DNA of 64,000 nt. Source: Circinella umbellata. Lineage: Eukaryota; Mucoromycota; Mucoromycetes; Mucorales; Lichtheimiaceae. Numbering within the stretch: the first letter of the stretch is position 1; every line of letters begins with the position of its first letter. The DNA lies in assembly GCA_025093555.1 (NCBI GenBank), contig JAIWNF010000052.1, positions 1-64,000 of the forward strand, given 5' to 3'. Of the stretch, positions 11,621 to 22,638 are shown piece by piece. Under the pieces are notes generated by a model, which was not told where the DNA came from, searched no databases, and saw only the letters and a list, made by a program, of their open reading frames with translations. The position numbers and the translations under genes were made by a program.

Positions 11621-12726
11621 ATGTAAATAAAATATAAGAATAAAAATAAAAATATATATAAAAATGAAATGAAATAAAAATATAATAAAAGTAAAAAAAA
11701 AAAGAAGAGAGAGAAAAGAAAAGAAAGAGAGTCTTTTTTTTTTTTTTTGAAATATAAAAGGGGGATTGGGGTTAATATTGTTCAGGTTGCACTTGGAGTC
11801 CAGCTCAATGAAATTGAAAAATTCGTTCGAGAGAGCGAAAAAAAAAATTTTCTTTTGCTCAATCATTTGCTAGGTTTTTAAGTAGTACAACAACATACAC
11901 CATCCTTTTTTTTTCCCCTATACTACCCTCACCCTTTTCTACTCCCTTTCCCCATCTCTACTCCCCTTTTTATTTTTGGGCTTGCCTGCAGATTGAATAC
12001 AATATATATAATAAAGTTTCTTATTTTTTTTCTTGTTTTCAAAATAAAAAAATAATAATAAATTCGTTATGTATTGTTATGTATGAATGTGTTGTTGATT
12101 CATGTTATGTTGATATGTGCTGTTGTTGTTGTTGCTGCATCTAAATCCGATAGCTACACTATTTTGGTGTGTGTGTGTGTGTATGCTAGTCGTGCGTGAA
12201 GGTATACCTTTTTCGATATAAAAAACAAACTTGTTTCACCAAAGTAAAATAATACCAATAATAATAATTATTATTTTAATTTGAAATAACCTTTTTTTAT
12301 TTTATTGTTAATGCGTTTTCTTTTTTATTTTCAAAATGTAAAAGAAAAAAAGAAAGAGATGTGTATATGTATGTATGTGTGTGTGAGAGAGAGAGAGAGA
12401 GAAAGAAAGAAAGAAAGAAAGAAAGAGTTATAATAATAAACCTCCTGGGACCCCATTTTTCTCCCCTTTCTTTCAAAAATTTGTTTTCTTTAGAAGAAAC
12501 TTGTTGTGTAAAAAATGAAACAGATGCGGTCTATTATTTCTCCATCCTTTCCCCCCAAAAAAACTTTATGACCGAAAAAGTGCGGAGTATATTACACCCC
12601 CTTCTCAACTTGGGTACTTTTTTTCTCAAAAATCTTGTTAGACGAGTGTTGTGTATTAAAAAAAATTAATATTACCCACCTTCCTTTTCTTTTAATAATT
12701 TAAAAAAAAAGAATAAATTTAAAAAA
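11621..12726. promoter_or_regulatory. Divergent intergenic region between GPS2-like gene and ISD11
   Basis: The two genes are transcribed away from each other. The region is AT-rich with A/T runs, a (TG)n tract at 12169-12182 and a (GA)n/(GAAA)n tract at 12384-12425. No specific operator is recognised. Confidence 0.4.
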
Positions 12727-13014
12727 ATGGCTACACCTGCATCGCGAACTCAAGTATTATCTTTATATCGTGATTTTCTTCGTTATGGCAATAAATTATC
12801 TTCTTATAACTTTCGATCTTATGCTATTCGACGATCGAGAGATGGTTTCCGTGCTCATGTAAACGAAAACGATGCTACTAAAATTGATGCATTAATTAAC
12901 AAGGCAAAACAAGATCTTGAAGTTGTTAAACGTCAAGCAATTATTAGTAATTTATATTCAAGTGGTCAAAAATTAGTTGTTGAAAAACCTGTTGCTTCAA
13001 GATCCTCTTGGTAA
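12727..13014 (+). CDS. ISD11: ISD11 / LYRM4, LYR-motif partner of the cysteine desulfurase
   Basis: An intronless 95-residue protein that matches ISD11/LYRM4 over its whole length. It has the LYR motif in SLYRDFLRYGNKL (residues 13-25), then YNFRSYAIRRSRDGFR, INKAKQDLEVVKRQAIISNLY and a short tail. ISD11 binds and stabilises the Nfs1 cysteine desulfurase in the mitochondrial matrix and, with the acyl carrier protein, is needed for iron-sulfur cluster assembly. No classical presequence is needed in this family. The ATG is preceded by AAAAAA, a good fungal start context. It lies tail to tail with YAE1 (179 bp between stops), another iron-sulfur factor. Confidence 0.93.
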   Translation: MATPASRTQVLSLYRDFLRYGNKLSSYNFRSYAIRRSRDGFRAHVNENDATKIDALINKAKQDLEVVKRQAIISNLYSSGQKLVVEKPVASRSSW

Positions 13015-13193
13015 AAAAAAAATCTTAAATATCCATATACATACATACACACACACTCACACACATACACACTCACACTTTTATACATTATGTATAAATA
13101 TATAAATAATCAATGTATACACAAACTACATATAAAGAACTCCCCCCTTTTTTGAAATAATTGTAATAAAAAAAGTTAAAGTATTATTATTAT

Positions 13194-13627
13194 TTACAAA
13201 TTATCAAGAATTGAATAAACTTTCTCTTCCCATTTTTTTACTATTTCATGTGGATTTGTATTTGTATCATCTTGAAAATACTCTTTTGAAAATACATCTT
13301 GAACCTCTACTTTACATAATTCATCATAAAGTAATTCTAATTGTTTTGTTTTTTCTTGTTCATCCAATAGATCTCGATAAAATGTCATTTGTGTACTATA
13401 TATAATTATAACCTTTTTTTAGTTCTTTTAATCCATACTTCCCCCCCCCTCTTTTTAAATGTAACCATACCTTACAATACCACGTAACTTGCCAATAGCT
13501 TTACCTATTTCAAGTCCTTCTGTATATCCATGATCAAATCCTTCTTGCATATATTCTTCTTTTGCTTCTGTAATTCCTTCTTTATATCCTTCCTATTATA
13601 TCCCGCAGAAATGTTTGTATTAATAAT

Positions 13628-13661
<34 letters not shown>

Positions 13662-13808
13662 AGAAAAGATCTCAATTTCAAATTTTGTTATATAATTTAC
13701 ATTGCCGTGATTTGTATTTAATTTATTCCATTCACGTTCAGCAATTTCACGATCATAAGTTGTATTATCTTCATCACTGGAAGCCCAAATGTCGTCGTCT
13801 TCGTTCAT
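13194..13808 (-). CDS. YAE1: YAE1, adaptor for cytosolic Fe-S cluster insertion into the ABC protein Rli1
   Basis: Exons 13701-13808, 13471-13592 and 13194-13395 (minus strand) encode 143 residues. The diagnostic Yae1 repeat is in exon 2: EGYKEGITEAKEEYMQEGFD, then HGYTEGLEIGKAIGKLRG, a Gly-rich deca-GX3 helix. The N-terminus is acidic (MNEDDDIWASSDED). In yeast Yae1 works with Lto1 to bring Rli1/ABCE1 to the cytosolic iron-sulfur targeting complex; Lto1 is not in this window. The intron between exons 1 and 2 holds a run of about 32 A on the plus strand at 13629-13659. The exon 2/3 junction uses the GTATGG donor, because the nearer GTAAGG would break the frame. Confidence 0.88.
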
Positions 13809-13871
13809 GTTTTTTTTTAAAACCGTCAAAAAAAAAAAAAGGTTGTGAAACAAAGCAAGCAGGAAGTTTGA

Positions 13872-14196
13872 CGGGAACTTAATACTTTTTATGAATTTTC
13901 TGAAAAGAATGGTTATCATAGTTTTTTTGGTCCATATATTACTGTATTAACATTTTACTTGTTGAGACGAATCGTAATTAACTTATATGTCAAAGCCTAC
14001 CCTTTGGTGATATTTACTAAATACATTCTAATTTGGGGAATGTTTAATGTTTCCAAGGCTCCCTATTGTCTTTTCAGTGGATCCTTTTCTTCCTTGGAAA
14101 CGACCCGTAGTAATAGCAACAGTAACAAATATTTTCTTCTACTATCGTGGTGTGCAAAGGAATCACAAAGCATCTTTACTAGGAACAAAAGAATAG
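13872..14196 (+). pseudogene. Possible small membrane-protein gene with a frameshift, unrecognised
   Basis: A plus-strand frame reads NTFYEFSEKNGYHSFFGPYI, then TVLTFYLLRRIVINLYVKAY and PLVIFTKYILIWGMFN. Near 14045 good coding sense moves to the next frame (PRLPIVFSVDPFLPWKRPVV, IATVTNIFFYYRGVQRNHKA) and ends with a TAG at 14196. The first part is strongly hydrophobic with basic flanks, as in a small multi-pass membrane protein. No in-frame ATG or splice pair joins the two halves cleanly. It therefore looks like a frameshifted gene, a sequencing error in a real gene, or an exon pair I cannot resolve. It would be divergent from YAE1. I do not recognise the family. Confidence 0.35.
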
Positions 14197-14473
14197 AATT
14201 GTAAGCGGTCTACTCATTTACAACTCACAGACAGGAGTAATATACATAGATTGGTAAACTACTATTCTATTAATAAGTTTACAAATAATGATCAAAACAT
14301 CAAGAAGGGGTTATTGAACAACAATGTTGTTATGACAAAGAAAAAATAGACTTTTTTTTAATCCACCCCCTCTTTTTTTTACACATACAAATGTCATTAT
14401 GTATTTACACATACATAAATACACTTTGTTTGTGAAAATAAAAAAGAAATGCGTTCTATTTTTCTATGTACTG

Positions 14474-14512
<39 letters not shown>

Positions 14513-14775
14513 TAATCCTGATCATAGTATATACGATTGGATAAAGTATTAAAAATAATAACTAAATTATGCGTAAACTTTTCTTTTCGCATTAAAAAAA
14601 TATGTTATTATAATAATATCGTAAAAAAAAACAATAATTTTGGATTGTTCAAAAAGAACATGGATGCTGTCGACTAGAAAAAAAAATAGAATAAAATAAT
14701 AAAACCAAATACCGAACAAATGAAAAAAAAAAAGGAAAGGGAAGGGAAGGGGAAGAATATTAAAGGGTAGGAGGA

Positions 14776-14990
14776 GTTGTGTGTGTGTGTGTGTGTGTGT
14801 GTGAGATTGATTTGAAAGGAAAAAAAAAGGCATAATACAATAGAAAAAAAAAAGAAATCATTAGAAAAATATGTACTTTGTGTCAGTCTGTATCGAATAA
14901 AAAAGAAAAAAAAAACTGGGGAGTGTGTATGTAAAATATAAAAAAAAATTGGAGGGGGGGAGGAAGGTTGAAAAAGAGGAGAAAAGCCGT

Positions 14991-15024
<34 letters not shown>
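14776..15024. repeat. (TG)n microsatellites
   Basis: Two TG tracts of about 24 and 30 bp lie in the 3' flank of the ADP-ribosylglycohydrolase-like gene. They produce false His/Thr-rich open frames on the other strand. Confidence 0.9.
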
Positions 15025-15026
<2 letters not shown>

Positions 15027-15233
15027 GATGAGAATAAAAACTGAATTGGGTGTGAGAGGTAGCGAGTAAGTGAAAGTGTGTAAAATGTATGATGTTAAAA
15101 AAAAAGGCATAAAGAAAAATATTATATATGTATAAGAATGTAAAAGTGAGTGTTGGTTTTTTTTTTCGTGTAGTGTAAAAATGTGAATTATAAATGGGGG
15201 GGGGGTTGTTTTGTTGCAAAACAAACTTTTTTT

Positions 15234-17157
15234 TTAGAGAAGTTGACAGAATTCTTCCACACGATCTTCAAGCCATTCCCAACGTTTCAAACCAATAACC
15301 CAATCACTTGGCAATCGATCATATCCAACACGTACACCAAGTAATGCACCCGCCACAGCTGCATTGGTACCTGCGTCTCCTCCCTGCATAACAATATCCA
15401 TCAAAATCTTTTTAAAAGCGAGTGCTGTTTCACCTTCACTTTGAAATGGGATTTGACGAGTAAATGCATATAAACTACCACCTAAACATTTAAATGTAAG
15501 ATGATCTGGTTGATCCAAATCCAATGCTTCAATATTGGCAGGTGCATGATAACAGTATTCTAATAATTGCTTATAATAAGCATTCGCACTTTCTTCTTTG
15601 GCTTCAAATAATCGAAACAAACGATCTTCTGTTGGTTCAATTAATAAATGTTTGTTGATATCAATTACTGAATGGACAAGTAACATAATATGATTGTCTG
15701 TGGCAAGTGTATCAATATAATGATCGGATGCAGGTTGAGCAAGACCACCCGCCGAAGCATGGGTAGGTGGAGGATGAAGACTTGGTGATGGGAGCGGAGT
15801 CTCATCATTCATTGCTTTCTGTTTAATCTCCAAGTCTTGGGCGCGGAGTATTCTATAATATAGCATCATCGTATCACCCACACCCCCAAAATTCATATTA
15901 GCTTATCATTTTTATCCCATTGTATTATACAATTCGTTCCCTTTTGTTCCTTTTTTTCAAAAACTTTTATATACATATATATATATATATATTCCTTCCA
16001 ATGTTTCTTGTCACTTAACACAAAACCCTTATCATCCATATATTAAAAGTTTCCTATAATAATAAAAAAAAAAGAGGAATGCGTACCGTGCTACCAATGT
16101 TGACAGAATCACACAAGTGATCATGCATCGAGGATCAGGTCGATTGACACCAGCACGACAACTTTCTGCAGCATTCTCAATGACCGTTGTACCATCCCAA
16201 AACTTTGGTATACCCAATACTGATGATCGAACCAATGCTCCATTATATCCATCACGTTTCTTTTCCCACATAATATAATCTGTTAGTCCTTCTTGCTTTT
16301 ATCCAATCTCATTTGTAACATAGTAACTGTCACCATGGTGATGATACATATCTCTCTCTTTCAATTATATCCATTCTTCTCCCATTCTATTATTTATTTT
16401 TTTTACCTGATCTAATGTACGTTGCCTCATATCTTTTTCTAAATGAGTTTCAAGTTTTTTTGTAAAGGATTTAAGATTGAACTGTCCTTCATTCTCGATC
16501 AATATTTGAACCACCAAAAGTAATTGATCCACGTCACCACTATAATCACTAGTAAAGAAAATATATATATATATAATTTTTAATTTTTAATATATAAATT
16601 AATGTATATATATATATATATATATACAACCTCTAGTCAATTAAAAAAATAAAGTAAATCCCAAACTGCGGAGAAAAAAAAAAAAAAAGAAACCCAATGT
16701 TTTTTTTAAAAAAAAAATTAAAAAAAAAAACACTTTAAAAAAAAAAGCACACACACTTACTTGTCATCAAATAATTTACGATAAGTATCACGTATAAAAG
16801 GTTTTTGACCATCATTTACTTCATCATTGGATAAACCAAATTGAATAGGACCTTCACCATAATGTTTTTTAACTTCATCTCGAGTCATACCTTGTGTTGC
16901 TATACCGAGACTATCACCTAACACCGCGCCTTACATTTTTTATTAAAAAAAAAAGAAATCCCAACATTAATTTGTTTTCTAATGACAACTCTTTTGGGGG
17001 GTGGAGAGGAAAGATTGGTTTTTTTTTTTTTTTTTTTTTACTTGTTTGTTTGTTGTAGTACACAATGAATGCTGCTGGGCTTACCAAAAATCAAACCCTT
17101 TACACGCTCGATAATTTCAGGACGTTGAAGTTTTGAACAACCAGAAGGAATTCTCAT
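15234..17157 (-). CDS. ADP-ribosylglycohydrolase (DraG/ARH) family protein with altered metal-site motifs
   Basis: Exons 17085-17157, 16761-16929, 16407-16548, 16087-16295 and 15234-15852 (minus strand) give 403 residues. Family blocks are GAVLGDSLGIATQG (about residues 25-38), VLGIPKFWDG, NAAESCRAGVNRPDPRCMIT and the C-terminal GGDAGTNAAVAGALLGVRVG (about 355-374). ARH enzymes remove ADP-ribose using two Mg ions held by a T/S-D-D motif near the N-terminus and a GGDxDT motif near the C-terminus. Here these read DYSGDVDQ (residues 82-89) and GGDAGTN, so an expected Asp is Gly in both. This suggests weak or no hydrolase activity, or a different chemistry. The start is the first ATG, after a TTTTAGAGT context. 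An extra 5' exon near 17370 was considered but its phase does not fit. Confidence 0.82.
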
Positions 17158-18851
17158 ACTCTAAAACATATAATAACTTTTTTTCGTTAGGGGTTAAAAA
17201 AGAAATATATAAATAAAACCAGGGATAAAAAACCAGGTACACACACACACACACACATGGAATGTTTGATTTTTCTTTTATATATATATTAATATACATA
17301 CAAGTTACAAAATAAAATAAAATAAAGAAAGGACTATAGCAATAGTTGTTGTTGTTGTTTTTTTTAATACCTAGTTTCGTTATATATTCTAATCCAATAG
17401 AATAACTTAATAATCGACTATAACAAGGGGGGTCGGTTGTTTGATATAGGTTTTTACGTGTATTTTTTTTTTTTTGACGTAAAAGAAATAATAACTGAAA
17501 TATATGTAATTTATAATAAATAAAAAAAGAAAGAGAAAAAGAAAGAGTTCCTTATTTTTTAAAGGAAAAAAAAAAAGAGAGAGGAGGAGGAAACGAAACA
17601 AAAAAAAAAAAAAAAAGAGAAAAAGAGAAATGAAAAAAAAAAAAAAAAAAAAGAGGGGAGACGGAATGCATATCATGTCTATTTCGAAGGGAAAAAAAAA
17701 AGTTGCGTGTGACGTTATTACGATTTAAAATAGAAATTGAGTAAAGTAGAATCTTTTCTACCAATTGTCCCTGGTTTTTATTTTATTTTTTTTCGGTCCC
17801 TTTCAAAATGATAATTATAAACTAATAGAAAAGAAAAAATGATATCAAGTGAAATATATTTATTATAGTGAAAAAAGCACTAATAAGTCTTGTATAGTTA
17901 TTCTCTCCCTTTTCTTCTTCTTCTTCTTTCTTTTAACCCTTTTGTTATATTAATAATATAATAATAATAATTTATTTTTAACTCTTCTCCCTTTAAAGAA
18001 AACATTTAGAAAAGTTGTTATTGACATGTTAATATTAAACCACTGATAAAAAAAAAAGAAATTAATACTTTTTTTTTTGTTTGGCGGTGATCGAATCGGA
18101 TGATAATATACAAATAAGAGAAAAAAAAACATAACTTAAAAAGAAGGATGCCTCGTTTGAATTCAATTGTTATATTTATATATTACAATAACTCAAATCC
18201 ATTTTTCAACATCTGATAATAGTAAAACAAACGGTTTTTATTTTACCTCGAGATTTATTAAAGTGGAGCGAAAAAAAAAACACTTGATATTTTGTTATAA
18301 AAATAAATTTCAACATTTTTACCCAATCTTTTCACCTTATAGTTGTAAGAAACGTGTTTGTGCAGCAAAGTAGAACACTTGATATTCCGGTTCCTGCTGA
18401 ATAATCAAATAGACTAATTTATTCTCTTTATATAATATAAAATGTTCATTGAATACAATAAAACAATGTATTAAGACTGTGATATAATAAACAACAAGTT
18501 AAGAGCAAGCATATCTAGATTCTCTTTTTCTTTATTCATCAGCTCATCTTTTTAACTTGTAAAAATAATAATAATCTATAATATAAATAATCTCTTATCT
18601 AAGATCTTCACGTTTTTTTTCTTTATTTTAAAAATAAATAAATATGAAAAATTGATAGACACAAACTTTTTTTTAAAGTTTTTAGGTCACACCATCTAAA
18701 TATAACCTTCTTGGTCCTACCGATCAAAAGGAAAAAAAAAAGCTTAATTTATATATATATATATAAGTATATATAATAAGGAATTGTGCACCAAAAAAAA
18801 AAAAAAAAGGAGGGAAAAAAATAATAATAATTGTTCAATGAATATAAAAAA

Positions 18852-18886
<35 letters not shown>

Positions 18887-19312
18887 TTAACACGTCAGAA
18901 AGTATAATACATGTGCATCAAAAACCAATATATTTATATACTTGTTTTATTATAGAGTGGCGTTATTTATATAGATCCCCCATTCTTACACTATAAAAAT
19001 AAAATGGGAGAGACAACACTAAAATAAGCTGTGATTATTGTCTGAGCGTTAAAAAAAAGTGTGTGTGTGTGTGTGTGTTCATGCACTATATTAAAAAGGA
19101 TCTCCCATTCTTCCTATTCCCATTCCCACGACTCGGATATTACTACTTGACTATATTTATATAAAAGAAATCCTTTTAAATACTAATAGCATTTACTATC
19201 ATAATGACAATGTTATCTATACTCAAATAACGTCATGATATACTTCTTAGCCCCCGGATTATTAAAAACCAACCTTTTCCGCTCATTCGTTTTCAAATTT
19301 ACTAGTATTTTA

Positions 19313-19387
19313 GGGAGTGTAACTATATCTGTACGTAGGTATATTTTGAAGTGCGGATCAGTTTAATATACATATACTTACACTCCC
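19313..19387. repeat. Inverted repeat, perfect 10-bp arms
   Basis: GGGAGTGTAA at 19313-19322 is the reverse complement of TTACACTCCC at 19378-19387, with 55 nt between. The inner sequence also has near-matching TATATs. Confidence 0.5.
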
Positions 19388-19958
19388 CGAAGTATTTCAA
19401 CTTCAACACATTTGTCAAACAAAGTGCTTTGATTCCGTAAAAAAAGAGAGATGAAGATAGAGAGAAAAAGAGAAAGAAGTTTTCAACAGCGGGTGCATAC
19501 AACTATATTTATATCCTACGTTTTACTTATCTTATTTTTTGTGATAGGGAATAAGGCCGATGTTATCATTATGTCCGTGCACTCATAATCGTACGTATGA
19601 TACATTGATCAAAAATATCGATTAAATCAATTACAAAAAGAGTGTCATAAGAAAGTTATTCTTTCTTATGATTATAAAAATAAGACATCATAATAGTAAT
19701 AATGAAAAAATAAGTATTGTACGTATGTTGGTTAGAATGTAAAAAAAAAAAAGATCAGCAATCGTAATTTTTATTAGTGTTCTGCATATTGGTACATGGA
19801 TTAGTGAAAGAGAAATGAGACAGTATTTGCTTGTCATTGTGAAGATGATACATGGAAAAACAAACAATTGATATAAGCACACCCATGACCAAGCACACTC
19901 TTAATTGACAATGCACGAGAAAATAAATTAATCTTACTGCTTTTTTTTTTTTTGCTCT

Positions 19959-20002
19959 CCTGCCATGATAAATATGCAGAAAATCAACATTATCATGACA
20001 GG
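19959..20002. repeat. Hairpin with 13-bp arms
   Basis: CCTGCCATGATAA (19959-19971) pairs with TTATCATGACAGG (19990-20002) at 12 of 13 positions around an 18-nt loop. Confidence 0.5.
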
Positions 20003-20067
20003 AAGTGGAAGATTACTTACAACGTGGTCGTAACAATAATAATAATAATAAAACCGATATTTTTAAC

Positions 20068-20105
20068 ATACTAGACATGGAGCTTGACTGCCAGATGTCT
20101 AGTAT
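20068..20105. repeat. Hairpin with perfect 11-bp arms
   Basis: ATACTAGACAT (20068-20078) pairs perfectly with ATGTCTAGTAT (20095-20105) around a 16-nt loop. It lies about 360 bp upstream of the start at 20464. Confidence 0.5.
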
Positions 20106-20463
20106 TATAACAAAAGAAAAAAAAAAAGATTAGTCCCCCTTTTTTTTATACATAGTTTTTTTTTTCCTTTTATGATATTCTTTTAATCAAGTCAAATACC
20201 AAAAGTAGTTTTTGTTTGCTTGGTGCTTCTTATTGTAAATTATAACTTTATAAGGTCACAGAGGTACCGAAGTTTATATAACTAACAACTTCAGCCAATG
20301 ATAATAGCCAAATTCGTTCATTCCGCACATCCACTCTAAAAACAGGTATTTTTACAAAAATCGGAGATCCTATTTTGTGATGCATTATTTTTAAACAATT
20401 GACCACTCTATTATTTTATTTCTTTTTAAAACAACCTCAATCAATATATTATAATTGTGAGAA

Positions 20464-21371
20464 ATGATAAATCAAAGGTTGACCACACATACAAGTCATA
20501 GTAGTAACAGTAGTAATAGTAGTAGTAGTAGCTGTAATAATAGTAATAATGAAAAACGTAAACGCGGTTATCTTGAATGTATGTTAAATTAAACTTTCTT
20601 TTTATATATATATATTTATATATGAATAATAATTATAACTGGATTTTTATTATTTTAGTATTCAATTCATATGTTCAAGATTGTGTTGAAGTAGAAATTA
20701 ATCCAAGTTTGAATGAGGTTTTAAAGTTGAATGAAAAAACAATGATTGATTATACTCATGAAAGTGATCCACAAAAATTTAAGGAACGAATGACAAGTCA
20801 ATTTGAATCAATATGTATTCCACTACTTAAACGAACTACTTTAGAGGTATTATTTAACATTTACGCGTCATAGTTAAGTTATTATTAGTTTTTATACCAA
20901 TGTAATATATAGAGCAGTGATTGATAAGAATTCTTTGTTTTAGGCTGATACTTGCATTGCTCATAGTACAATTGAAAAAATCATTCAAGGTGCTCTTAAG
21001 GTATATACTGTATAATATATAAAATATATCTATATTATTAATAACTGATAAATTATTTCTTTATTTTATATAAACATAGAAAATATTAAAGAATTCCAGA
21101 AAAAGAGTAGCTTTGAAAAGTCGTATTATTGCAACTCATTTACTTGAAATTGAAATTGAAAGATCGGGAGAACGTAAGTAAATATTCTCTTACTTATAAA
21201 ATCATATATATATTCGTACGTATTAAACAACTCTTTTTTTTTTTAGTCTATAAAGAAACATCTAGTAAAAAGCCAAAACTAATGAATGAAGATTGTAATG
21301 ATGATTGTAATAATAACCAACCGACAGATGTTGATGATAATGATAGTGACGTAGATAGTTTCTACAAATAG
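20464..21371 (+). CDS. Unrecognised 192-residue helical, basic/acidic protein
   Basis: Exons 20464-20578, 20659-20846, 20944-21000, 21080-21173 and 21247-21371 join in phase to a 192-residue protein. The first 30 residues are a Ser/Asn run ending in EKRKRGYLE, a possible nuclear localisation patch. The middle is helical (VQDCVEVEINPSLNEVLKLN, YTHESDPQKFKERMTSQFES, KKILKNSRKRVALKSRIIA). The tail is acidic and Asn-rich (DVDDNDSDVDSFYK). The 5-exon structure with clean GT-AG introns and consistent phases supports a real gene. The size, helical core and charged tail would suit a small nuclear or complex-assembly protein, but no family is recognised and no function is claimed. Confidence 0.7.
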
Positions 21372-22638
21372 CAGTAATAATAATAGTAATGTGTTCGTTT
21401 AGCGTGAAGCCAAGTCTGTAGTTATATTAATGGGAATGAAGACGAAATAAACAACTGTACATTAAGTGATTGATAAGGAATATATGTTATTTTATAATAA
21501 GCTGGATAGACCTTAAATAAAGAGGTATCAGTAACCGATTATTTTTTTTAAAATTAAAAATAGTAAAATGACTTACTAAATTGAATTTTGATATATACTC
21601 ACAGTACTACGTATTTATGATTATTATGGAATTTACTTTGAACAGAACATAACAATATGATACTATTGAGAATTGTTCTTTGAGAATAGATTGAGATTTG
21701 AAACAACAACAGAACAAAGAACGCGAACATGAAAAGGACTTTTGTAATTGCGTATTAACAGGGTAGTACCAATCATTTAGTAGATTCAAACATATCTTCT
21801 ATTATCAAAACAAAAATATATTTCTCTCTACAGATCATTATAACAACAGTTTTTTTTTGTATGGTAGGAAAATTATTTATATGATATTATGCAGTCCAAA
21901 GAAAAAAAAACACTTGGTTTCATTAATACATATTGTACTATTATAAACTGTCTTTTTTGTTCATAGAATGGAACCGGATAAACAATGAAAAATTGCTTAA
22001 TGATGGCGTGAGAAAATAAAAGGATTTGGAGAATCCCACATTATTCAAAGAACGCATTAGTAAATTGAGAAACCAGCAAGATGAAAATGCGGGGAAAATT
22101 CACCTTCCAAAAGTAATCAGCAGCCAGAACTCCCCTTTTATAATAATGAGTGTTATTTAGAGAATAGACAAATTAATTCTGTATATTTTATCGGGTGTAA
22201 AGAAGAGATATAATATAACGCATTGAACAAAGCTATTCTATTATTTTGAATAAAATGTATGTTGGATTATTATATTTGTATCTGAAAGACAATTTTCATC
22301 CCTCTACTGCATTTTTGCGTTATGTATCCTATCATACAGGATGTTAATTTATATCATTGTAATGTAAGGTTGTCTCAAATGACCCAATGTTTGTGATATG
22401 TATTTCAAAGAAAATAATAATAATGATCTTTCATGAATAAAAATAATTTTTAAAAGTTGATACAAAGTGAAAGTTTTTTTTTTCTTTCGTTTAATATAAA
22501 TAAATAAAACAAAATTACATACAAGTTTGGCTGTTTTTTTTTTTTTTTTTTTTTCGAAAAATAATAATACGTAATATACACAAGAATGGGCTAGGGAGTA
22601 ATTATAATATTGAATGAGAACAAAGGTCAAGGAAATCT
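21372..22638. other. Intergenic, one weak coding-like remnant
   Basis: AT-rich. The only coding-like segment is at 21966-22160. A T-run at 22533-22554 lies in the 3' flank of the gentisate dioxygenase gene. Confidence 0.4.
21966..22160 (+). pseudogene. Short coding-like remnant, unrecognised
   Basis: One plus-strand frame gives EWNRINNEKLLNDGVRK, an in-frame stop, then KDLENPTLFKERISKLRNQQ and DENAGKIHLPKVISSQN before a TAG at 22160. Composition is protein-like, but there is no start and a stop interrupts it. It is probably a decayed fragment; chance cannot be excluded. Confidence 0.2.

Larger units (their letters stand above)
13809..15233. other. Intergenic with simple repeats and a possible frameshifted small gene
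   Basis: Apart from the coding-like segment at 13872-14196, this is low-complexity DNA: (TA)n/(GA)n at 14475-14511, (TG)n at 14778-14801 and 14996-15024, and many A-runs. The long minus-strand open frames across 14567-15224 are translated repeats and are not genes. Confidence 0.5.
17158..20463. other. Long intergenic region, no gene recognised; simple repeats and hairpins
   Basis: It is dominated by A/T runs (17604-17655, 18790-18806), (AC)n at 17239-17257 and 18853-18881, and (TG)n at 19058-19077. Inverted repeats are at 19313-19387, 19959-20002 and 20068-20105. No tRNA, rRNA or coding exon was seen. Confidence 0.5.

Noticed and set aside
10649..11866. Longer N-terminus for the GPS2-like protein
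   Set aside because: The added 80 residues are translated A/T runs (Phe/Ile/Leu-rich) upstream of the ATG at 11620.
14567..15224. Long overlapping minus-strand open frames rich in His, Thr and Phe
   Set aside because: They are translations of (TG)n and A-runs with no start context or family resemblance.
17373..17450. Extra 5' exon for the ADP-ribosylglycohydrolase-like gene (RLLSYSIGLEYITKL)
   Set aside because: Its donor phase does not match any acceptor before the ATG at 17157, and no start codon is evident.
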